The translations under genes were made by a program, and so were the position numbers. This document shows, in pieces, positions 8,087-12,697 of a stretch of DNA of 12,697 nucleotides (its first letter is position 1; every line of letters starts with the position of its first letter). Source of the stretch: Actinomycetales bacterium. GTDB lineage: Bacteria > Actinomycetota > Actinomycetes > Mycobacteriales > Mycobacteriaceae. The DNA lies in assembly GCA_012841845.1 (NCBI GenBank), contig DUTZ01000268.1, positions 1 to 12,697 on the forward strand, written 5' to 3'. The notes under the pieces are model-generated. The model made no database searches, was not told the origin of the DNA, and saw only the letters and a list, made by a program, of their open reading frames with translations.

Positions 8087-8938
8087 CTATCCCGACAGGT
8101 TGAAGTTGCCGTCCCCGCCGTAGATCGCGAGGGAGACGAGAAGGGTTACGGTCACCACGGCGACGAGCGAGGTGCGGACGGCGTTGCCGACCGCGGAGCC
8201 GACGCCGGCGGGGCCGCCGGCGGCGTTGTAGCCGTAGTAGGTGTGGATGAGCATGATCGTGATGGCCATGGCGATGGCCTGCACGAACGACCACAGGATG
8301 TCCGTGGGGATGAGGAACGTCGAGAAGTAGTGGTCGTAGACGCCGCCGGACTGCCCGTAGATCCGCACGGTGGCGAAGCGGCTGGCGAGGAACGACGCGA
8401 TGACGGCGAGGGAGTACAGCGGCACCACCGCGATCATCCCGGCGACGATGCGCGTGGACACCAGGTAGGTGATCGAGTCGATGCCCATCACCTCGAGGGC
8501 GTCGATCTCCTCGGAGACCTTCATGGCGCCGAGCTGTGCCGTGGCGCCGGCGCCGATGGTGGCGGCCAGGCCGATGCCCGCGATGACGGGCGCGGCGATG
8601 CGGACGTTGATGAAGGCGGCGAAGAAGCCGGTGAGGGCCTCGACGCCGACGTCGGTGAGCGAGGAGAAGCCCTGGACGGCGATGACGCCGCCGGTGGCCA
8701 GGGTGAGGAAGCCGACGATGACGACGGTGCCGCCGATCATGGCCAGCGCGCCGGTGCCCATGGCGATCTCGGCGATGAGCCGGAGCGTCTCCTTGGGGTA
8801 CTGGGTGAACGCCCGCGGCGTGGCCACGAGGGCGCGCCAGAAGAACAGGGCGTGGTCGCCGAAGTCGTCGAAGCTGCCGACGACGTTGTGCTTGGCCCGC
8901 GACAGCCGCGGGAACCGGGTGGTCTCGATGACGGTCAT
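8087..8938 (-). CDS. yrbE4B: YrbE4B, Mce4 permease subunit (MlaE family)
   Basis: The 283-residue integral membrane protein belongs to the MlaE/YrbE family. About five hydrophobic segments are visible (near 58-80, 105-130, 165-188, 212-232 and 255-273), with the signature EEIDALEVMGID at 143-154. This loop is thought to couple the permease to the cytoplasmic MceG/MlaF-type ATPase. With YrbE4A it should form the inner-membrane core beneath the Mce hexamer. The ATG begins 1 nt after the yrbE4A stop (TGACATG); the next gene begins 9 nt downstream. Family and position are clear. Confidence 0.94.
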   Translation of the reverse strand: MTVIETTRFPRLSRAKHNVVGSFDDFGDHALFFWRALVATPRAFTQYPKETLRLIAEIAMGTGALAMIGGTVVIVGFLTLATGGVIAVQGFSSLTDVGVEALTGFFAAFINVRIAAPVIAGIGLAATIGAGATAQLGAMKVSEEIDALEVMGIDSITYLVSTRIVAGMIAVVPLYSLAVIASFLASRFATVRIYGQSGGVYDHYFSTFLIPTDILWSFVQAIAMAITIMLIHTYYGYNAAGGPAGVGSAVGNAVRTSLVAVVTVTLLVSLAIYGGDGNFNLSG

Positions 8939-8939
8939 G

Positions 8940-9704
8940 TCACGCCCCCAGGACCTTGACGCCGACCGCCGTGAGGACGGTGTTGACCACGAACAGGGAC
9001 ATGAAGGCGAAGACGACGGTCTCGTTGACCGCGTTGCCGACGTCCTTCGGCCCGCCGCGCACGTAGAGGCCCTTGTAGCAGGCCACGAGGCCGGCGAGCA
9101 TGCCGAACATGCCGGCCTTGATCTGGGCCAGGATGAGCTCGCCGAAGCCGGTGAGCAGGGTGATGCCGTTGACGAACGCGCCGGGGTTGACGCCCTGGAG
9201 CAGGACGGAGAACAGGAAGCCGCCGAGGATGCCGATGGTGCAGACCAGGCCGTTGAGCAGCAGCGCGACGAACGTCGAGGCGGCCACGCGCGGCACCACG
9301 AGGCGCTTGACCGGGTCGATCCCGAGCACCTCCATGGCGTCGATCTCCTCGCGGATGGTGCGCGCGCCGAGGTCGGCGCAGATGGCGGTGGCGCCGGCGC
9401 CGGCCACGATGAGCACCGTGACCATGGGGCCGACCTGGGTGACGGCACCGAGGGCCGCGCCCGCCCCCGAGAGGTCGGCGGCGCCGATCTCGCGCAGCAG
9501 GATGTTGAGCGTGAAGCTCACCAGGACGGTGAAGGGGATGGCCACGAGGACGGTGGCGAGCATCGACACGCGCGCGATGAACCACGACTGGTCGATGAAC
9601 TCGCGGGTCTGCCGGACGATCGAGGGGAACGACACGAACGTGTCGAGGGTGAGGGCGAAGAACTCGCCTACGCCCTTGAGGGGCGCGTCGAGAACCTTGG
9701 CCAT
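8940..9704 (-). CDS. yrbE4A: YrbE4A, Mce4 permease subunit (MlaE family)
   Basis: The 254-residue integral membrane protein is the first gene of the mce4 operon. Hydrophobic segments lie near 46-70, 88-110, 140-168, 180-210 and 228-250. The MlaE-family signature EEIDAMEVLGIDP is at 119-131, as in its partner YrbE4B. It is expected to pair with YrbE4B as the ABC-type permease for Mce4; the matching ATPase (MceG) is not in this window. The ATG at 9704 is preferred because GGAGGGGG lies about 4 nt upstream. A TTG eight codons earlier (9728) lacks a good ribosome site. A palindromic operator and promoter-like hexamers lie about 55-80 nt upstream. Confidence 0.94.
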   Translation of the reverse strand: MAKVLDAPLKGVGEFFALTLDTFVSFPSIVRQTREFIDQSWFIARVSMLATVLVAIPFTVLVSFTLNILLREIGAADLSGAGAALGAVTQVGPMVTVLIVAGAGATAICADLGARTIREEIDAMEVLGIDPVKRLVVPRVAASTFVALLLNGLVCTIGILGGFLFSVLLQGVNPGAFVNGITLLTGFGELILAQIKAGMFGMLAGLVACYKGLYVRGGPKDVGNAVNETVVFAFMSLFVVNTVLTAVGVKVLGA

Positions 9705-9756
9705 GCCTGCCCCCTCCGTTTTATACAAGCGTCCATTTTGGTGTGACCCGGCTTAC

Positions 9757-9786
9757 ACGATAACGAGAACGTGTTCTCGTTGGCAA
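9757..9786 (-). promoter_or_regulatory. Predicted mce4 operon promoter
   Basis: On the minus strand TTGCCA (9786-9781; five of six matches to TTGACA) is followed after 18 nt by TATCGT (9762-9757; fits TAnnnT). The start of transcription would fall near 9750, giving a leader of about 45 nt before yrbE4A. The spacer is almost entirely filled by the palindrome described separately, the arrangement expected for repression by occlusion. Prediction from hexamers only. Confidence 0.45.
9762..9781. promoter_or_regulatory. 20-bp palindromic operator, KstR-like core
   Basis: AACGAGAACGTGTTCTCGTT is a perfect inverted repeat with two 9-bp arms around a GT centre. Its core AACGTGTT fits the AACnnGTT heart of the KstR operator and shares AGAACGTGTT with the site at 11106-11119, but the outer T and A of the TnnAACnnGTTnnA consensus are G and C here. 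KstR is the TetR-family repressor of sterol genes in actinobacteria and controls mce4 in mycobacteria. A KstR site is the best reading; another TetR regulator is possible. Confidence 0.7.
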
Positions 9787-9858
9787 ACCCCCGCTGGGCC
9801 GGCGGCCGCCACACACGTTCCGTCGTGCGGGGACCTTAACACGGGCTGACAGCGTGAA

Positions 9859-9903
9859 ACGGGTCCCCGGGCCGGACTCTCAGAAACCGGCTCGGGGACC
9901 CGT
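9859..9903 (-). terminator. Strong hairpin after hsd4A, probable terminator
   Basis: Two 17-nt arms (9859-9875 and 9887-9903) pair with a single mismatch or wobble around an 11-nt loop. The hairpin starts 13 nt after the hsd4A stop on the minus strand. The bases following it are TTTCACG, so the U-tract is poor, as is common in high-GC actinobacteria. It probably ends the fdxD-hsd4A transcript before the mce4 promoter; partial readthrough is possible. Confidence 0.65.
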
Positions 9904-9916
9904 CACCTGCGCAGAT

Positions 9917-10828
9917 CTAGAGCTTCATGATCTCGCTGGCGGAAAACGACTTGCCCTCGGGCCGATCGGCCCAGTGGGCGGAGACCGCGTCGGCAAAGGC
10001 GCGCCGGTCCCAGACGCCGCCGTCGGCGTCGAAGCGCTTCTCCACGACCGGCGCCTCGACGAGCGCCACCATGCCGCCGTAGACCACGAACAGCTGTCCC
10101 GTGACCTCCGCAGCGGCCGGGGAGGCGAGGTAGGACACGAGGTCCGCCACCCGGTCCGGGGAGAGCGGGTCCGGGCCCTTCGACTCGTCCCAGGCCTCGA
10201 AGACGTTCTCGGTCATCCCCGTGCGGCCGCGCGGGGCGATCGCGTTGGCGGTGCAGCCGATCCGCGAGAGCACGCGGGAGGCCGAGAGCGTCAGGGCCGT
10301 GATGGCCGCCTTGGCGGCGCCGTAGTTCGCCTGCCCGGGCGGGCCGAAGAGCCCGGCCTCGGACGAGGTGTTGATGAGGCGCCCGTAGACGGGGTCCTCC
10401 GACTTCTTGCTCTCCGCCCGCCAGTGGGCGGCGGCGTTGCGCGTGAGCAGGAAGTGTCCGCGGAGGTGCACCTTGACCACGGCGTCGAAGTCGGCGTCGT
10501 CGAGGTTGAAGAGCATCTTGTCGCGCGTGATACCGGCGTTGTTGACCACCACGTGCAGGCCGCCGTGCTTGACGGCCGCGGCGCACATGGCGTCAGCGGT
10601 CTCGCGCTCGGAGACGTCGCCCACCACGAGCTCGGCCCTGGCGCCGGCCGCCTCGATGTCCGCGATCACCGCGTCCGTGGCCTCGCCGGCCCGGATGTCG
10701 TTGATCACGACGGCGGCGGCGCCGGAGCGGGCCAGGTTGACGGCCTCCGCGGCGCCCAGGCCGGAGCCGGAGCCGGTGACGACGGCGACGCGGCCGTCGA
10801 GGGACAGATCGGAGTCGAGTGGGGCCAT
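9917..10828 (-). CDS. hsd4A: Short-chain dehydrogenase, Hsd4A-like
   Basis: The 303-residue classical short-chain dehydrogenase/reductase has the cofactor motif TGSGSGLG (18-25), NNAG (96-99) and the catalytic set Ser156, Tyr169, Lys173 (ANYGAAKAA). The Asp in VVIND after the second strand favours NAD(H). By position next to mce4 and a small ferredoxin it matches Rv3502c (Hsd4A), ascribed 17-beta-hydroxysteroid or side-chain beta-hydroxyacyl-CoA dehydrogenase activity; the exact substrate cannot be read from sequence. A C-terminal extension ends in SFSASEIMKL. The ATG at 10828 has GAGGAG 11 nt upstream. A GTG at 10840 overlapping the ferredoxin stop (GTGA) would add four residues and is a real alternative. 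Probably co-transcribed with the ferredoxin. Confidence 0.85.
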   Translation of the reverse strand: MAPLDSDLSLDGRVAVVTGSGSGLGAAEAVNLARSGAAAVVINDIRAGEATDAVIADIEAAGARAELVVGDVSERETADAMCAAAVKHGGLHVVVNNAGITRDKMLFNLDDADFDAVVKVHLRGHFLLTRNAAAHWRAESKKSEDPVYGRLINTSSEAGLFGPPGQANYGAAKAAITALTLSASRVLSRIGCTANAIAPRGRTGMTENVFEAWDESKGPDPLSPDRVADLVSYLASPAAAEVTGQLFVVYGGMVALVEAPVVEKRFDADGGVWDRRAFADAVSAHWADRPEGKSFSASEIMKL

Positions 10829-10836
10829 CCCGGCGG

Positions 10837-11031
10837 TCACTCCTCGGCCTTGAGGGCGGCCATCGGGCACTTCTCCACGGCCTTGAGGGCGCGCTTCTGG
10901 AGCTCCTCCGGGACCGGATCGGCGATCACGCGCACGATCTCGTCGTCGTCACCCAGTTCAAAGACCTTCGGGGCCAGTCCGGTGCACACGGCCTGCCCCT
11001 CGCATCGGTTGGGATCCACGATGATCCTCAT
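10837..11031 (-). CDS. fdxD: Small single-cluster ferredoxin, FdxD-like
   Basis: The 64-residue acidic protein has the actinobacterial ferredoxin pattern CEGQAVC (Cys10, Cys16) and Cys55 in KCPMAAL. The place of the usual second cluster ligand is taken by Gln13, so a [3Fe-4S] cluster, or a [4Fe-4S] with an unusual ligand, is expected. Such ferredoxins pass electrons to cytochromes P450. Next to mce4 and hsd4A it corresponds to Rv3503c (fdxD), so a sterol side-chain P450 encoded elsewhere is a plausible partner, but this is inference. The ATG has AGGAGG about 6 nt upstream. Its end touches hsd4A, and a KstR-type site lies 75 nt upstream. Confidence 0.9.
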   Translation of the reverse strand: MRIIVDPNRCEGQAVCTGLAPKVFELGDDDEIVRVIADPVPEELQKRALKAVEKCPMAALKAEE

Positions 11032-11051
11032 GGCTGTCCTCCTCGACCCGG

Positions 11052-11076
11052 GCCCGCGGCCTCGGTGACCGCGGGC
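11052..11076 (-). other. GC-rich hairpin in the predicted fdxD leader
   Basis: GCCCGCGG (11052-11059) and CCGCGGGC (11069-11076) form a perfect 8-bp stem with a 9-nt loop, ending about 10 nt upstream of the fdxD ribosome site. If transcription starts near the KstR-like site, this hairpin lies in the 5' leader and could affect stability or initiation. It could also be chance in such GC-rich DNA. Confidence 0.35.
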
Positions 11077-11105
11077 GTGATTCGATACTATGTGAGCCGC
11101 GACAC

Positions 11106-11119
11106 TAGAACGTGTTACA
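11106..11119. promoter_or_regulatory. KstR operator between divergent fdxD and fadE26
   Basis: TAGAACGTGTTACA matches the KstR consensus TnnAACnnGTTnnA at all eight fixed positions. It lies in the 111-nt gap between divergent fdxD (start 11031) and fadE26 (start 11143), so one repressor dimer could control both directions. KstR is released by 3-oxo-sterol-oyl-CoA in mycobacteria. A TAnnnT-like hexamer readable on either strand lies at 11086-11091 (TACTAT/TAGTAT), but no convincing -35 accompanies it, so promoters are not assigned. Confidence 0.8.
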
Positions 11120-11142
11120 ACTCAGGGACGAGCTTAGGACAT

Positions 11143-12432
11143 ATGGACATCACATACACCCCCGACCAACAGCGGTTGCGCGCCGAACTGCGCGAATACT
11201 TCGCGCGTCTCATGACGCCCGAGCGCCGCGAGGCCTTCACCTCCACCACCGGCGAGTACGGCCACGGCAGCGCCTACCGCGACATCGTGGCCGAGATGGG
11301 CCGCGACGGCTGGCTCACGCTGGGCTGGCCCGAGGAGTTCGGCGGCCGGGCCCGGCCGATGATCGAGCAGCTCATCTTTACCGACGAGGCCGCGATCGCC
11401 GGCGTGCCCGTCCCCTTTCTCACCATCAACTCGGTGGCGCCCACGATCATGGCGTTCGGCTCCGACGAGCAGAAGGCCTACTTCCTGCCCCGCATCAGCC
11501 GCGGCGAACTGCACTTCGGCATCGGCTACTCCGAGCCCGACTCCGGCACCGACCTCGCCTCGCTCAAGACCCGCGCGGTGAAGGAGGCCGGCACCGGCGA
11601 GCACGAGGGGACCGACGTCTACCGCATCAACGGGCAGAAGATGTGGACCTCCCTCGTCGCGTACGCCGACTGGATCTGGCTCGCGGCGCGGACCGATCCC
11701 GAGGCCAAGCGGCACAAGGGCATCTCCATGATCGTCGTGCCCACCACCGCCGAGGGCTTCTCGTGGACGCCCGTGCGGACCATGGCCGGGCCGGACACGA
11801 GCGCCACCTACTACCAGGACGTCGTGGTGCCCGCGTCCAACCTCGTGGGCCCCGAGCACGGCGGCTGGCCGCTCATGACCAACCAGCTCAACCACGAGCG
11901 CGTGGCCCTGACCTCGGCGGGGCCGCTGCAGGCCTCGCTGCGGCAGGTGCTCGCGTGGGCACGCGAGACCCGCTCCGCGGACGTCGGGCTGCCCGGCTCC
12001 GGCGTGGTGCTCGACCACGAGTGGGTGCGCTCGCACCTGGCCCGCGTCCACGCCATGGCCGAGTACCTGGCGCTGCGCAACTGGGAGATCGTCAGCGCCG
12101 ACGACGCCACGCCCACCCGGATCGCGGCGTCGGCGACCAAGGTCTACGGCACCGAGACCGCGACCGAGGCCTACCGCCTGCTCATGGAGGTGCTCGGGTC
12201 CAGCGGCTACCAGCGCGCCCACTCCCCGACGGCCGCCCTGCACGGGCGGATCGAGCGGCTGCACCGCTCGGCGCTCATCCTTACCTTCGGCGGCGGCACC
12301 AACGAGGTGCAGCGCGACATCATCGCCACGGCCGGGCTGGGCCTGCCGCCCGCCCCGCGCGTGGCGCCCGCCCCCGCTCCCGCTTCTTCGGCTCCCGCCT
12401 CGGCCCCGGCTCCGGCCCGGAAGGACGGCTGA
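11143..12432 (+). CDS. fadE26: Acyl-CoA dehydrogenase, FadE26/ChsE4-like subunit
   Basis: The 429-residue flavoprotein has the acyl-CoA dehydrogenase layout: helical N-terminal domain (1-125) with GWPEEFGG, a middle beta domain opening with GYSEPDSGTDLASLKT (129-144), and a C-terminal helical domain with FGGGTNEVQRDII (382-394). The glutamate that in medium-chain enzymes precedes the GT of this last motif is Gly here. Glu252 in NHERVAL lies where isovaleryl-CoA dehydrogenase-type enzymes and ChsE4 carry the catalytic base. In M. tuberculosis FadE26 pairs with FadE27 as an alpha2beta2 enzyme oxidising the C26-oyl-CoA side chain of cholesterol; the next gene supports the same here. The ATG at 11143 follows an AGGA. 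Unusual is an Ala/Pro/Ser-rich tail (about 402-427) after the catalytic fold. Confidence 0.9.
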   Translation: MDITYTPDQQRLRAELREYFARLMTPERREAFTSTTGEYGHGSAYRDIVAEMGRDGWLTLGWPEEFGGRARPMIEQLIFTDEAAIAGVPVPFLTINSVAPTIMAFGSDEQKAYFLPRISRGELHFGIGYSEPDSGTDLASLKTRAVKEAGTGEHEGTDVYRINGQKMWTSLVAYADWIWLAARTDPEAKRHKGISMIVVPTTAEGFSWTPVRTMAGPDTSATYYQDVVVPASNLVGPEHGGWPLMTNQLNHERVALTSAGPLQASLRQVLAWARETRSADVGLPGSGVVLDHEWVRSHLARVHAMAEYLALRNWEIVSADDATPTRIAASATKVYGTETATEAYRLLMEVLGSSGYQRAHSPTAALHGRIERLHRSALILTFGGGTNEVQRDIIATAGLGLPPAPRVAPAPAPASSAPASAPAPARKDG

Positions 12433-12433
12433 C

Positions 12434-12697
12434 ATGGACTTCCGCATCAGCGACGACATCCGCGAGCTCACCGGCCTCGTCCGTGACATGGGCGAGAAGC
12501 TGGTGACCGACGAGTCCCTGCGCGAGCTCGACGCCCGCTTCGGCCCCGGCACCGAGTCCGGCGGCACCGACCGCGACACGGCCCGCTTCCACGCCGAGCT
12601 GTGGTCCGCGCTCGCCGAGGGCGGGGTGCCGGGCGCGCTCGCGCCCGAGTCCTGCGGCGGCGCCGCGCTCGGCGTGGTGGCCGAGGCGCTCGTGCTC
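12434..12697 (+). CDS. fadE27: Acyl-CoA dehydrogenase, FadE27/ChsE5-like subunit (partial)
   Basis: Only the first 88 codons are present; the gene runs off the window. The ATG begins 1 nt after the fadE26 stop (TGACATG), so the two are probably translationally coupled, as needed for a 1:1 heteromer. The visible part is the N-terminal helical domain of an acyl-CoA dehydrogenase, with LWSALAEGGVPGALAPESCGG matching the family's W..L.E.G......PE..GG pattern. A Gly/Ser/Thr/Asp-rich stretch (GPGTESGGTDRD, about 37-48) looks like a small insertion. The FadE27 identity rests on adjacency to fadE26 and synteny; the FAD- and substrate-binding parts cannot be seen. Confidence 0.82.
   Translation, partial: MDFRISDDIRELTGLVRDMGEKLVTDESLRELDARFGPGTESGGTDRDTARFHAELWSALAEGGVPGALAPESCGGAALGVVAEALVL

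Noticed and set aside
7010..8959. A 649-codon plus-strand open frame opposite mce4A and yrbE4B
   Set aside because: Low-complexity Gly/Asp/Val/Arg composition typical of antisense frames in GC-rich DNA; the opposite strand carries recognisable YrbE and MCE proteins.
9720..9725. TATAAA on the minus strand as a -10 box for yrbE4A
   Set aside because: Transcription would start inside or after the ribosome site (about 9708-9715), leaving a leader too short to use it; the hexamers at 9757-9786 fit better.
9705..11142. Mobile element, tRNA, riboswitch or CRISPR in the intergenic gaps
   Set aside because: The two gaps (9705-9916 and 11032-11142) hold only operator-like palindromes and hairpins. 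No terminal repeats, transposase frame, tRNA-like fold or repeat-spacer pattern was seen.
11134..12579. A 481-codon minus-strand open frame opposite fadE26
   Set aside because: No domain, repetitive composition, and it covers an intact acyl-CoA dehydrogenase with all family motifs on the plus strand.
1..12697. A previously undescribed biological system
   Set aside because: Gene content and order match the known mce4 / FadE26-FadE27 sterol locus of mycolic-acid bacteria; the remaining oddities are variations within it.

Overview
The window is a high-GC actinobacterial chromosome segment, most likely from a mycolic-acid-producing genus of the Mycobacteriales. Pervasive G/C third positions, GTG starts and a complete mce4-type operon support this. 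I cannot fix the genus; Dietzia-, Tsukamurella- or Gordonia-like organisms would fit. Gene order matches, from memory, the Mycobacterium tuberculosis block Rv3492c-Rv3505, a sterol uptake and side-chain degradation locus.

Layout. On the minus strand, read from 9704 down to 25, lies a ten-gene mce4 import operon: yrbE4A, yrbE4B, mce4A, mce4B, mce4C, mce4D, mce4E (lipoprotein), mce4F, a Mam4A-like membrane protein, and a 60-residue Ser/Gly/Asp-rich ORF where mam4B is expected. Adjacent genes overlap or lie within 9 nt, so the operon looks translationally coupled. Upstream, also on the minus strand, is a two-gene unit (11031 to 9917): a small FdxD-like ferredoxin and an Hsd4A-like short-chain dehydrogenase. 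It ends in a strong 17-bp hairpin (9859-9903). Divergent from the ferredoxin, on the plus strand, are two acyl-CoA dehydrogenase genes: a complete FadE26/ChsE4 type (11143-12432) and the start of a FadE27/ChsE5 type cut by the window edge.

Regulation. A perfect match to the KstR consensus (TnnAACnnGTTnnA) lies between the divergent genes at 11106-11119. A longer 20-bp palindrome (9762-9781) with the same AGAACGTGTT core sits upstream of yrbE4A. It fills the gap between plausible -35 (TTGCCA) and -10 (TATCGT) hexamers. This suggests that import and side-chain oxidation are derepressed together when sterol-derived CoA thioesters appear.

Working together (inference from family knowledge). Mce4A-F and the YrbE4A/B permease move sterol across the envelope, powered by an MceG-type ATPase that is not in this window. 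FdxD may feed electrons to a side-chain-oxidising P450 encoded elsewhere. FadE26/FadE27 dehydrogenate the C26-oyl-CoA side chain, and Hsd4A oxidises a hydroxyacyl-CoA or 17-hydroxysteroid. I found no mobile element, RNA gene or CRISPR array. This is a well-described type of locus, not a new system; the points worth checking are in its regulation and in odd protein details.
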